In this document: piece by piece, positions 16,040 through 23,512 of the stretch
Position numbering within the stretch: the first letter of the stretch is position 1
Layout of the letters: each line of letters starts with the position of its first letter
Assembly: GCA_018883485.1 (NCBI GenBank)
Contig: VEQB01000002.1
Location: 1 to 23,512, forward strand
Reading direction: 5' to 3'
DNA from: Bacteroidota bacterium
GTDB lineage: Bacteria; Bacteroidota; Bacteroidia; UKL13-3
Length of the DNA stretch: 23,512 bases
The notes under the pieces: generated by a model
The model's input: the letters and a program-made list of their open reading frames with translations, nothing else
What the model was told of the DNA's origin: nothing
Database searches by the model: none
Program-made: the position numbers and the translations under genes

Positions 16040-16336
16040 TTATTTAAATAAGCCTCCAAGGCCTGGCATCATGGCTCCCATCATGCTGCGCATTTCCGAT
16101 TCGGAAACATTTTCTGCGGCTTCTAATGCTCTATTAATAGCCACGATTAAATGGTCTTGTAGCTCCTCTTTATTTTCCAAACTTAATAAGGCATCTGGAA
16201 TGGTTACCTCTATTATTTTTCTATTTCCATTAGAAATTATGCTCACTCCTCCAGAAGTTCCGTTAACAGAAATGGTCTCTAACTTTGCTTTTATGCCTTC
16301 GGCCATTTGTTTGGCCTGATTAATCTTTTCAAACAT
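16040..16336 (-). CDS. YbaB/EbfC family nucleoid-associated protein
   Basis: Small DNA-binding protein (98 aa) of the YbaB/EbfC family, whose dimers have a tweezer-like fold and bind the nucleoid. Recognisable features: an N-terminal amphipathic helix (INQAKQMAEGIKAKLETI), the strand pair around GGVSIISNGNRKIIEVTIP, the helix ENKEELQDHLIVAINRALE, and a flexible Met/Gly-rich end (MMGAMMPGLGGLFK). The family is often next to recR or dnaX; neither is present here. It stands alone on the minus strand, its stop 9 nt from the convergent T9SS gene and its start 60 nt from the divergent membrane-protein gene. Confidence 0.9.
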   Translation of the reverse strand: MFEKINQAKQMAEGIKAKLETISVNGTSGGVSIISNGNRKIIEVTIPDALLSLENKEELQDHLIVAINRALEAAENVSESEMRSMMGAMMPGLGGLFK

Positions 16337-16396
16337 GTAGCGAAATTAAATAAAACTACTAATTTAGCTACCTTTAAATTAACAAATTAAACGTAT

Positions 16397-17473
16397 ATGA
16401 ATAAACTACTATTCCTTTTAACTTTATCCATTTTTGTTTTTTCTGCTAATGCGCAACAAGATAGTAGTGCAGAAGAAATGATAGATTTTTCGCAATTTGA
16501 AGTAGTTGAATCCTCTCCCACCAGAAGATATACTACCAATAAAGTATTGGGATTAAGCCCTACAAAACTTATTTCTATTGGTTATGATTACGCAGGCGCG
16601 CATACCTTAACCAATTATCTTGGAGACTCAACACCAACCTTGCCTGCAGGAAAAGACCAAGCAGAAATAAACAGCACCAGCGGTTTAAGAATTATTGCCA
16701 ATTATCCTATTATTTCTAATACAAAATGGTTGGTAAATTTAGGCGGCACATTTTGGCGTAGCAATTATAACATGAAAACATACGATGCCAATAATTCTAT
16801 GATAAACTCCTTGAAAGAAAACGGCCTCACCACAGCAAGTTTAAGCACAGTAATTTTTAAGCCCTTAAATGAAAAATTCTTCATTTTAGGTTTTGCCATT
16901 TCAGAATTTAGTGGAGATTTTAAACTCAATTCTCCAGATTTAGGTCAATATTTGGGTCAACCAAAAATCTCTGCTGCTGCCTTTCTTGGCAAAAAGCGAA
17001 ACGACAGATCTTTACTTGCCTTTGGTTTATCTAGAACTTACAGACCAGGTGCATTAGGGATGATTCCATTAATTATGTTTAACCACACCTTTGAAAACAA
17101 AAAATGGGGTATAGAATCTTTCTTTCCGGCACGTGCCGCTGTTAGGAGGACAATAAATTCGAGAAATATGTTATTCTTTGGCTACGAACTAGAAGGAACA
17201 AGTTATGGGGTATTTAATTTAAACAATACGGCATATCCTAATAATTTAGAGTTACGCAGGTCGGAGTTAAGACCAAGAATTACCTATGAATGCTCCTTAG
17301 TTGGATTCATTTGGTTATCGGTTCAGGCCGGATATAGAATTAACTATAATTTCAATGTGGATGAGGGAGATAAATTCAGGTTTATTGGTTCTCCAGATAC
17401 CGGATACCATCAGTATAATGTATTAACCAATCCATTATACTTTCAGGTATCTTTAAATTTAGTAAGTCCTTAA
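16397..17473 (+). CDS. Predicted outer-membrane beta-barrel protein (DUF6268-like)
   Basis: Exported protein of 358 aa without a recognisable enzymatic motif. The signal peptide MNKLLFLLTLSIFVFSANA is followed by QQDSS. From about residue 45 the sequence alternates hydrophobic and polar residues as a barrel would (KLISIGYDYAGAHTLTNYL, GLRIIANYPIISNTKWLVNL, FWLSVQAGYRINYNF-type strands) and it ends FQVSLNLVSP. The overall pattern resembles DUF6268, an uncharacterised Bacteroidota outer-membrane family; that match is from memory and moderate. A near-consensus -7 box TACCTTTA lies at 16369-16376, without a clear TTG upstream. It converges with the DUF2147 gene, stops 5 nt apart. Confidence 0.6.
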   Translation: MNKLLFLLTLSIFVFSANAQQDSSAEEMIDFSQFEVVESSPTRRYTTNKVLGLSPTKLISIGYDYAGAHTLTNYLGDSTPTLPAGKDQAEINSTSGLRIIANYPIISNTKWLVNLGGTFWRSNYNMKTYDANNSMINSLKENGLTTASLSTVIFKPLNEKFFILGFAISEFSGDFKLNSPDLGQYLGQPKISAAAFLGKKRNDRSLLAFGLSRTYRPGALGMIPLIMFNHTFENKKWGIESFFPARAAVRRTINSRNMLFFGYELEGTSYGVFNLNNTAYPNNLELRRSELRPRITYECSLVGFIWLSVQAGYRINYNFNVDEGDKFRFIGSPDTGYHQYNVLTNPLYFQVSLNLVSP

Positions 17474-17478
17474 GGCCT

Positions 17479-17940
17479 TTATTTCTTTTTCAACTCAAGG
17501 CGTTTCCAAACATCTGTTCTGCCAAAAGCAGAGATGCCTACAAAGCCGCGAATATTCATAGTACTCTTATCTTCTAGAGAAATTTTACAATTGTAGGTAC
17601 TTCCACTTTCTGGGTCATAAATGGTGCCATCTTCCCAGAGGTTATCCCCTTTATATTCAAAGCTAGCGAGCATTCTCATGCCCAATAAAGGCGTTTTACG
17701 CAAGGCTTCATCCGGATTATTTTTGTCTACTTTAGGTTTTCCTTCTTCATTTAAAGGCTCGCGAAGCCAAACAATTCTACCATAATAGTAGTTACCAGAT
17801 TTAATGATATTAACACGGGCTTTTCCAGAACCAGATTCCCAAACACCAATAATCGCATCACCAGAAGCATCTTGGGCTTTAAGGCTTGAACCAAATGAAG
17901 TAAACAATAAAAAACTAAATAAATAGATGATTTTTTTCAT
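17479..17940 (-). CDS. DUF2147 family exported protein
   Basis: Secreted or periplasmic protein of 153 aa with a signal peptide (MKKIIYLFSFLLFTSFGSSL, cut near KAQ). The DUF2147 pattern fills the mature part: IIGVWESGSGKARVNI, GNYYYGRIVWLREP, DEALRKTPLLGMRMLASF, WEDGTIYDPESGSTYNCKI, IRGFVGISAFGRTDVWKR. The family is predicted to form a small beta-barrel of the calycin type and has no established function. The WEDG.IYDPE..G.TY block is the most diagnostic part. The gene stands alone; the upstream 144 bp separating it from gcvP hold no clear minus-strand promoter, the best being TATAATTG with one mismatch. Confidence 0.85.
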   Translation of the reverse strand: MKKIIYLFSFLLFTSFGSSLKAQDASGDAIIGVWESGSGKARVNIIKSGNYYYGRIVWLREPLNEEGKPKVDKNNPDEALRKTPLLGMRMLASFEYKGDNLWEDGTIYDPESGSTYNCKISLEDKSTMNIRGFVGISAFGRTDVWKRLELKKK

Positions 17941-18020
17941 AAAATGTTATTTTGAATTATTGCAACAATTATAACTAGAAAAAGATTTTAAACCACTTAT
18001 AAATAGCAATAAAATTTTTC

Positions 18021-18065
18021 CTTGTTAGGTTCAGAAAATAAATAAATTTGCTGCTGCCTAACAAG
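18021..18065. repeat. 9-bp inverted repeat bracketing the gcvP promoter
   Basis: CTTGTTAGG (18021-18029) and CCTAACAAG (18057-18065) are perfect inverse complements, centred 36 bp apart. The left arm contains the -33 TTG of the gcvP promoter and the right arm falls at the predicted transcription start. The left arm lies upstream of the start, so this cannot be a leader RNA hairpin; it fits a paired operator. No known regulator is assigned. Confidence 0.55.
18022..18050 (+). promoter_or_regulatory. gcvP promoter
   Basis: TTG at 18022-18024 and TAAATTTG at 18043-18050 are separated by 18 nt, a full match to the Bacteroidota consensus. Transcription would begin near 18057, giving a leader of about 28 nt, too short for a glycine riboswitch. 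None of the conserved riboswitch segments is visible. Confidence 0.75.
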
Positions 18066-18084
18066 CATTAGATAAACTATCATT

Positions 18085-20952
18085 ATGCAACTAAAAGCTA
18101 ATCATTCCGACGAATTTATTTACCGTCACAACTCTCCCATGGCCAATGATACAGAGGCTATGCTAAAAACGATTGGGGTAAGCAGCCTCGATCAATTAAT
18201 TGAAGAAACTATTCCTTCGCACATTAGGCTTAAGGAAAGAATGAAATTACCAGAGCCATTATCGGAGACTGAGTTGATTGCACACTTGCAAGCCTATGCC
18301 AATGAGAATAAAATTAACAAGAATTATTTGGGTCAAGGTTATTATGGCACCCACACTCCATATGTGATTTTGCGTAATATTATGGAAAATCCAGGTTGGT
18401 ATACAGCCTACACGCCATACCAAGCAGAGATTGCCCAAGGCAGATTAGAGGCCTTACTAAATTTCCAAACCATGATTATTGATTTAACGGGAATGGAAAT
18501 TGCGAATGCTTCGCTTTTAGACGAAGGAACAGCAGCAGCAGAGGCCATGCATATGCTGCACGCCGAGGCAAAAAACGAAAAAGCTACCAAATTTTTTGTT
18601 TCGGAACTTTGCTTCCCTCAAACTATTGATGTATTAAAAACGAGGACAGAACCTATTGGCGTAGAATTGGTAATTGGTAACCATCAAACGGTACAATTAG
18701 ACGAGACCTTCTTTGGTGCATTATTGCAATACCCTGCTGGAAATGGCGAAGTAATAGATTACAGCGAGTTTATGGCTAAAGCCATAGAACAAAAAGTAAT
18801 GGTTGCAGTTGCGGCAGATTTATTAGCTTTAACATTACTCACTCCTCCAGGAGAATGGGGTGCAGATGTAGTGGTAGGTAGCTCTCAACGCTTTGGCGTG
18901 CCAATGGGATATGGTGGGCCACATGCAGGTTTCTTTGCAACAAAAGATGCTTTTAAGCGCCAAATGCCAGGTAGAATTATTGGTGTTTCTGTAGATAGCC
19001 AAGGCAATAAAGCTTTACGTATGGCCCTGCAAACACGCGAGCAACATATACGCAGAGAAAAGGCTACCTCTAATATTTGTACTGCTCAGGTTTTACTTTC
19101 CATTATGGCAGGCATGTACGGTGTTTACCATGGTCCAAAAGGGCTAAAAGGCATCGCTGGCAGGGTTCACGGTTTGACCCAAACGCTGGCGGATGGATTA
19201 AACGCAAACGGTTTAAAAGTTGTAAATAATAGCTTCTTTGATACTTTGACTATAGCTGTGGCAAATGCCGATCTGGCAATACAAACTTGCTTAGAAAAGC
19301 ATATTAATATTGCTAAAGTAAATGAAACACATGTTCGCGTATCAATTGACGAAACACATACCTTAGCAGATATTAATACACTTGCTAGTTTACTTGCAGG
19401 TAAAACGCTAATTCTAAGTGCGGCAAATGAAGTTACACTTAAGGTAGGTGCGCGTAATGCAAGAACAACTTCTTACATGACCCACCCCGTATTTAACAGC
19501 AACCACAGCGAGCATGAAATGTTGCGTTATATTAAATATTTAGAGTCGAAAGATCTTTCTTTATGTCATTCTATGATTGCACTTGGATCCTGCACTATGA
19601 AACTGAATGCAACGGCAGAGATGATTCCAGTTACTATGCCAGGCTTTGGCCAATTGCATCCGTTTATACCGCGCAACCAAGCCAATGGATACACAAAAAT
19701 CTTTAACGAATTAAGTGAATACTTAAAACAAGTTACTGGTTTTGCTGGAATTAGTTTACAGCCTAACGCAGGCGCTCAAGGCGAATACGCAGGTTTAATG
19801 GTTATTCGCGAATACTTTAAAAACATTGGCCAAAGTCATAGAAACATAGCATTAATCCCTTCTTCTGCACATGGCACAAACCCTGCAAGTGCGGTAATGG
19901 CAGGTATGAAAGTTGTGGTTACCAAAACCCTTGAAAACGGATATGTAGATATTGAAGATTTACGATTAAAAGCAGAAGAACACAAAGATAATTTGGCCTG
20001 TTTAATGGTTACTTATCCTTCTACCTATGGCGTATTTGAAGAACAGATTACAGATGTGTGTGAATTAATTCATAAGCATGGTGGCCAGGTTTATATGGAT
20101 GGGGCCAACATGAACGCACAAGTGGGATTAACCTCACCAGCCAATATTGGTGCAGATGTTTGCCACTTAAACTTGCACAAAACATTTTGCATACCACATG
20201 GTGGTGGCGGACCTGGAATGGGTCCTATTGGTGTAGCCAAACATTTAGTTCCGTTTTTACCAGGACACTCAGTAGTTGATATGGGTGGTGATGCAAATGC
20301 AATGCATGCAGTTTCAGCAGCCCCTTGGGGAAGCGCATCCATCCTATTAATTTCTTATGCTTACATTCGTATGATGGGAACTTATGGATTAGAGAATGCC
20401 ACCAAGTATGCCATTTTAAATGCCAATTATATTAAGGCGCGTTTAGAAAAAGATTATGAAATATTGTATGTAGGTTCTAAAGGAAGGTGTGCGCATGAGA
20501 TGATTTTAGATACACGTGTATTTAAAGGTGCCACAGGTGTAGAGGCAGAAGATATTGCCAAGCGTTTAATGGATTATGGCTTCCATGCGCCAACCATGAG
20601 CTTCCCGGTTGCAGGAACCATTATGATTGAACCTACTGAAAGCGAATCTAAATCTGAATTAGATAGATTTTGCGATGCAATGATTGCCATTAGAAATGAG
20701 GTAAGAGCCATTGAGAATGGCTCAGCAGATAAAACTGATAACGTATTAAAAAATGCGCCACATACAGCCTCAATGGTTATTGCCGATAATTGGGAACACA
20801 GTTATACCAGAAATGAAGCTGCGTATCCATTGCCATATGTTAGAGCTGCTAAATTCTGGCCAACTGTTGGTAGAGTTAACAATACATACGGAGATAGGAA
20901 TTTAGTTTGCGCTTGCTTGCCTGTTGAGGCCTATGCAAGTTCTAGTAACTAA
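18085..20952 (+). CDS. gcvP: Glycine dehydrogenase (decarboxylating), P-protein
   Basis: Full-length single-chain P-protein (955 aa) of the glycine cleavage system. It decarboxylates glycine on pyridoxal phosphate and passes the aminomethyl group to lipoyl-GcvH. The inactive-type N-terminal half (1-450) has GQGYYGTHTPYVILRNI, PYQAEIAQGRLEALLNFQTM and QRFGVPMGYGGPHAGFFA. The catalytic C-terminal half has ALGSCTMKLNA, SAHGTNPASA, DGANMNAQVG and the PLP lysine Lys699 in HLNLHKTFCIPHGGGGPGMG. It is the homodimeric type, as in E. coli, not the split alpha/beta form. gcvT, gcvH and lpd are not adjacent, so the system is dispersed. Its own promoter and terminator are seen, so it is probably monocistronic. 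Confidence 0.99.
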   Translation: MQLKANHSDEFIYRHNSPMANDTEAMLKTIGVSSLDQLIEETIPSHIRLKERMKLPEPLSETELIAHLQAYANENKINKNYLGQGYYGTHTPYVILRNIMENPGWYTAYTPYQAEIAQGRLEALLNFQTMIIDLTGMEIANASLLDEGTAAAEAMHMLHAEAKNEKATKFFVSELCFPQTIDVLKTRTEPIGVELVIGNHQTVQLDETFFGALLQYPAGNGEVIDYSEFMAKAIEQKVMVAVAADLLALTLLTPPGEWGADVVVGSSQRFGVPMGYGGPHAGFFATKDAFKRQMPGRIIGVSVDSQGNKALRMALQTREQHIRREKATSNICTAQVLLSIMAGMYGVYHGPKGLKGIAGRVHGLTQTLADGLNANGLKVVNNSFFDTLTIAVANADLAIQTCLEKHINIAKVNETHVRVSIDETHTLADINTLASLLAGKTLILSAANEVTLKVGARNARTTSYMTHPVFNSNHSEHEMLRYIKYLESKDLSLCHSMIALGSCTMKLNATAEMIPVTMPGFGQLHPFIPRNQANGYTKIFNELSEYLKQVTGFAGISLQPNAGAQGEYAGLMVIREYFKNIGQSHRNIALIPSSAHGTNPASAVMAGMKVVVTKTLENGYVDIEDLRLKAEEHKDNLACLMVTYPSTYGVFEEQITDVCELIHKHGGQVYMDGANMNAQVGLTSPANIGADVCHLNLHKTFCIPHGGGGPGMGPIGVAKHLVPFLPGHSVVDMGGDANAMHAVSAAPWGSASILLISYAYIRMMGTYGLENATKYAILNANYIKARLEKDYEILYVGSKGRCAHEMILDTRVFKGATGVEAEDIAKRLMDYGFHAPTMSFPVAGTIMIEPTESESKSELDRFCDAMIAIRNEVRAIENGSADKTDNVLKNAPHTASMVIADNWEHSYTRNEAAYPLPYVRAAKFWPTVGRVNNTYGDRNLVCACLPVEAYASSSN

Positions 20953-20965
20953 TATAGAAATGATT

Positions 20966-21757
20966 TTACTTCAACGGCACCAAAGGGTCTCCCAACCTGA
21001 TGGTGCCGTTTTTATTTAATGAAAAAACATTCATCCCAAATAGTATAGCATTATTTTGCGCGCGATAAGTTGCCAATGTCTTAAGTGGTTCTTTGCCTTG
21101 CGTTGCAGTTTCTTGATTAATGGTTGTAACAACACAACGCGCGCAAGGCTTTGCTCCAACGAAAGAAATTTCTCCAATAGAAAACTGCTTAAACTTATCT
21201 TCATCATGCGGTTCTCCGCCGCTCATTACTAAGTTTGGTCTGAACCTATTCATAGGCACAGGAGTTTCCAATTTTTGATTAAGGAATTGAAGTGAAGCCT
21301 CGCTAATAAGTAAAAAAGGAAAGGCGTCTGAGAAGGCAACTTCTCTTAGAATTGAGGAATACTTATCAGATAAAAATCTTGTTTCTGGTTTAAGTTTAAC
21401 CAATTGAACCGGTTGCTTTAATATATCCGAAAACCATTGATTAATCGGATGAGAAACAGTAAAAGCAATAGGCAAATCTTCCCAAACATTTACTTTAAAA
21501 CTTCGGTCTATTTGTTCATTCACCTCAAATGAAATGGAACTTTGCTTATAGGTTAAGTAAATTCTTGAGCCAATTATTGTTGGTCTTATTAAAGCTAATT
21601 TTGCATGACTTCTTTGTGAAATAAATTGGAATTTCTCATCTACAAGCATCCAATTTCTATCGTATAAAAAACCTGTTTTGCAGAGCGTGGACTCTTGCAA
21701 AGAAATTCCAGCCAATCCCTTTACAGGATAAATAATTATTTGACTTAATAGATACAA
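20966..21757 (-). CDS. MOSC domain protein (YcbX/mARC-like)
   Basis: Predicted molybdenum-cofactor-binding protein (263 aa from the chosen start) with the N-terminal MOSC beta-barrel (LSQIIIYPVKGLAGISLQES, KTGFLYDRNWMLVD) and the MOSC domain proper. The latter has GAKPCARCVVTTIN, whose conserved cysteine coordinates molybdenum in relatives, followed by LATYRAQNNAILFGMN and NGTIRLGDPLVPL. Relatives reduce N-hydroxylated compounds. No fused ferredoxin domain is present, unlike E. coli YcbX. The start is uncertain: TTG at 21757 places LSQI where homologues begin, 10 nt after the gldB stop; GTG at 21787 would add ten residues and overlap gldB by 20 nt. The last codons carry the gcvP terminator on the opposite strand. 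Confidence 0.85.
   Translation of the reverse strand: MYLLSQIIIYPVKGLAGISLQESTLCKTGFLYDRNWMLVDEKFQFISQRSHAKLALIRPTIIGSRIYLTYKQSSISFEVNEQIDRSFKVNVWEDLPIAFTVSHPINQWFSDILKQPVQLVKLKPETRFLSDKYSSILREVAFSDAFPFLLISEASLQFLNQKLETPVPMNRFRPNLVMSGGEPHDEDKFKQFSIGEISFVGAKPCARCVVTTINQETATQGKEPLKTLATYRAQNNAILFGMNVFSLNKNGTIRLGDPLVPLK
20973..21016 (+). terminator. Intrinsic terminator of gcvP
   Basis: AACGGCACCA (20973-20982) and TGGTGCCGTT (21001-21010) are perfect 10-bp complements with an 18-nt loop that can pair three more bases (AGG/CCT). On the plus strand the stem runs into GTTTTTATTT (21008-21017), a typical U-tract. The opposite strand has GAAGTAAAATC after the stem, so termination should be one-directional, for gcvP. 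The hairpin lies wholly inside the 3' coding end of the convergent MOSC gene. Confidence 0.85.
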
Positions 21758-21767
21758 GATTGCAGCA

Positions 21768-22772
21768 TTAATTTGGCCTATAACCACTCTCGCGCAGAAT
21801 CTTATCCCAGTCTTTATACTCCATTAGCTCTTGTAAACTCATATCAGTTTTTTTAACAAATTCTTCAATTACTCTAAAACCTGTATAAACAGCCATAGCC
21901 GGTGCCGACTCTTGAGGAACACCTGTGGCAATGGTAAAGGGACCATCATTGAGATAACGCATATATTGAGCAACTTCGGTGCTAAAAAGTAAATTGGTTT
22001 CGGATAAGTGTTTCCAAACCATTCCTTCATTTTGTTTACACCAATCTAATTCAGATTTGTTATAGCCAAATATCAACGTATCGGCAAGTTGAGGGGCAAG
22101 TTGTTTTACAAAATATCTCAATTTACCTTCGAACAGCATCATTGCAATAAATCTTTTGTCGTTAAGAGTTGGTTCAAACTTACCTATACCAATTGCCTTA
22201 AGTGTATTGGGCAAGATGTATTCTTTACGAAGTTTGTTTACCATAAAATCTGGGAACTCAATGGAAGGTGCTTTATAAATAGGATAGTTTGTACCTAAAT
22301 ACATATCTAATCCAATTCCTATAATGCTGTCGTAGGTTACATGCGCATATCCAAACTCCGAGATAAAAGCAACAAATGAAGGCACCTTAGATTCTGGAAA
22401 TTCTTTTTGATAGCGATACATTGCCTTACCCAAATCGGCCTCTAAAAAATCGAGATTAGGAAATACGCTATCCACTTCATGCTTTAACATTTGAATTCCA
22501 GGATAGGCAATAAAACCTTTTAAAGAAGGGGCAAAATAGACAGAACGTTCTGAGCTATCTATACCCAACAAATCAATACAATAGCTATCATAAAAGCCAA
22601 CATAGTTTTGAGCCAATTGGGCATAGAAGGAAGGAACTATTGCATTTGTAGAATTTAACAAATCTGAATCAAAGCGCTTAATATGAACTTCCAAAGAAGG
22701 TTCTTTACATGCTTGAACCAACAAAATAAAAAAGCAAAAACAACAAAAGATAAACCTATTAATACTTCTCAT
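21768..22772 (-). CDS. gldB: Gliding motility lipoprotein GldB
   Basis: Lipoprotein of 334 aa resembling GldB, required for gliding in Flavobacterium johnsoniae. It begins MRSINRFIFCCFCFFILLVQ and continues with a lipobox ending LVQAC, so Cys22 should be lipidated. Family features are EVHIKRFDSDL soon after the cysteine, FPNLDFLEADLGKAMYRYQK, PSFVAFISEFGYA, IGIGLDMYLGTNYPIYK and a late VAQYMRYLNDGPFTIATGVP and GYRPN end. I start at ATG 22772, which gives the proper lipoprotein signal; the frame is open to a TTG at 22790. It is divergent from nadE, a neighbour seen elsewhere in the phylum, but gldC does not follow; a MOSC gene does. GldB also occurs in non-gliding Bacteroidota, so gliding is not proven. 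Confidence 0.85.
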   Translation of the reverse strand: MRSINRFIFCCFCFFILLVQACKEPSLEVHIKRFDSDLLNSTNAIVPSFYAQLAQNYVGFYDSYCIDLLGIDSSERSVYFAPSLKGFIAYPGIQMLKHEVDSVFPNLDFLEADLGKAMYRYQKEFPESKVPSFVAFISEFGYAHVTYDSIIGIGLDMYLGTNYPIYKAPSIEFPDFMVNKLRKEYILPNTLKAIGIGKFEPTLNDKRFIAMMLFEGKLRYFVKQLAPQLADTLIFGYNKSELDWCKQNEGMVWKHLSETNLLFSTEVAQYMRYLNDGPFTIATGVPQESAPAMAVYTGFRVIEEFVKKTDMSLQELMEYKDWDKILRESGYRPN

Positions 22773-22795
22773 GAGCGGGCAATTATTCAAATATT

Positions 22796-22825
22796 TTGCA
22801 ATATCTATAATTGGTTCTAAATTTG
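22796..22825 (+). promoter_or_regulatory. nadE promoter
   Basis: TTG at 22796-22798 and TAAATTTG at 22818-22825 are spaced by 19 nt, a complete Bacteroidota promoter match. The start would be near 22832, with a leader of about 38 nt. On the opposite strand gldB has only a one-mismatch -7 box (AATATTTG, 22795-22788) without a spaced TTG. Confidence 0.75.
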
Positions 22826-22869
22826 GATAAGAATTAAATATTAGGATAAATACTGTTAAACTCTTTTTC

Positions 22870-23512
22870 TTGAAAATAACACTCGCCCAATTAAGCTTTC
22901 ATACAGGAAATTTTGAAGGCAATACACAAAAAATGCTTCAGGCAATTGAAGATGCAAAAGCAAATGGAACAGACCTTATTGTATTTTCTGAATTAGCTAC
23001 TTGTGGCTACCCAGCAAGAGACTTTTTGGAGTTTAGTGATTTTATTGCACAGTCTAAAAGCTGCATAGAAAAAATTGCAGATGCATGCCGTGGCATAGCA
23101 GCCATTGTAGGCTCTCCAGAGATTAACCCAGTAGTAGAAGGCAAAGATTTATACAACTCGGCTTATTTTTTGGCTGAGGGAAGTATACAGCAAATAGTAC
23201 ATAAAACATTATTACCTAATTACGATATTTTTGATGAGTACAGATACTTTGAACCAAATAATCACTTTGAAATTATTAGGTATAAGGACTGGAAAATAGC
23301 ACTAACTATTTGTGAAGACTTATGGAATATCAATGAGAATCCAATGTATGTTACCACGCCCATGGATGAATTGATTAAGCAAGGGCCAGAATTGATTATT
23401 AATATTGCTGCATCGCCATTTAGTAAAACGCAAATAGAAGAACGACATGCGGTATTAAAAACAAATGCAATTCGTTACGATTTACCTATCTTTTATGTAA
23501 ATCATGTTGGAG
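22870..23512 (+). CDS. nadE: NAD+ synthase, glutamine-hydrolysing (partial, 3' end outside window)
   Basis: The first 214 codons of glutamine-dependent NAD+ synthetase, which amidates nicotinic acid adenine dinucleotide to NAD+. Visible is the N-terminal nitrilase-fold glutaminase domain, which supplies ammonia to the C-terminal synthetase beyond the window. The catalytic triad is complete: Glu41 in FSELATCGYPARD, Lys112 in VHKTLLPNYDIFDEYRYFEP and Cys148 in LTICEDLW. The reading frame begins at TTG 22870 (MKITLAQLSFHTGNFEGN); no ATG is available at the conserved N-terminus. It is divergent from gldB and has its own promoter. Confidence 0.93.
   Translation, partial: MKITLAQLSFHTGNFEGNTQKMLQAIEDAKANGTDLIVFSELATCGYPARDFLEFSDFIAQSKSCIEKIADACRGIAAIVGSPEINPVVEGKDLYNSAYFLAEGSIQQIVHKTLLPNYDIFDEYRYFEPNNHFEIIRYKDWKIALTICEDLWNINENPMYVTTPMDELIKQGPELIINIAASPFSKTQIEERHAVLKTNAIRYDLPIFYVNHVG

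Noticed and set aside
17465..17480. AAGGCCTT palindrome between convergent stops as a terminator
   Set aside because: The palindrome has no loop and no GC-rich stem followed by a T-run, so it is unlikely to terminate transcription.
17941..18084. Possible glycine riboswitch before gcvP
   Set aside because: The predicted leader is about 28 nt, and neither tandem aptamer segments nor the conserved purine-rich cores are visible.
1..23512. Mobile elements, CRISPR arrays, tRNA or rRNA genes, defence genes
   Set aside because: I looked for transposase or integrase motifs, regularly spaced repeats and tRNA cloverleaf segments on both strands and found none; nearly all DNA is accounted for by ordinary genes.

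Overview
This window is a stretch of a Bacteroidota chromosome, roughly 40% G+C by eye and using the standard genetic code. Four things point to that phylum. The str and S10 ribosomal operons are fused, running rpsL-rpsG-fusA-rpsJ-rplC-rplD-rplW with no tuf gene between them. Several promoters match the phylum's -33 TTG / -7 TAnnTTTG consensus. One protein carries a type IX secretion (T9SS) C-terminal sorting domain, and there is a GldB gliding lipoprotein gene beside nadE. I cannot place it below phylum level.

Layout. 1-4747 (minus strand): fused str/S10 ribosomal operon, transcribed from a clear promoter at 4800-4830; it leaves the window inside rplW. 4748-5267: 520-bp gap between divergent operons, holding that promoter, one copy of a degenerate repeat and a nested dyad just before uvrC. 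5268-10066 (plus): translationally coupled uvrC-pabB-(DUF1207-like)-DUF2279, that is, DNA repair, folate precursor synthesis and two envelope proteins. 10270-10584 (plus): [2Fe-2S] ferredoxin-like protein. 10581-15285 (minus): TonB-dependent receptor, ligase-associated exonuclease, ATP-dependent DNA ligase. 15284-16030 (plus): small T9SS-sorted protein whose start codon overlaps that of the divergent TonB receptor. 16040-16336 (minus): YbaB/EbfC nucleoid protein. 16397-17473 (plus): predicted outer-membrane protein. 17479-17940 (minus): DUF2147 protein. 18085-20952 (plus): gcvP with a good promoter and an intrinsic terminator lying inside the end of the next gene. 20966-22772 (minus): gldB followed by a MOSC-domain gene. 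22870-23512 (plus): nadE, cut by the window end.

Most of the window is core housekeeping DNA with envelope genes in between. I see no insertion sequence, phage, CRISPR array, toxin-antitoxin pair, defence cassette, rRNA or tRNA, and nothing I would call a new multi-gene system. The most unexplained signals are non-coding: a degenerate repeat of about 28 nt present three times in two intergenic regions (two copies facing each other), a perfect 9-bp inverted repeat bracketing the gcvP promoter, and a divergent gene pair with no intergenic DNA at all.
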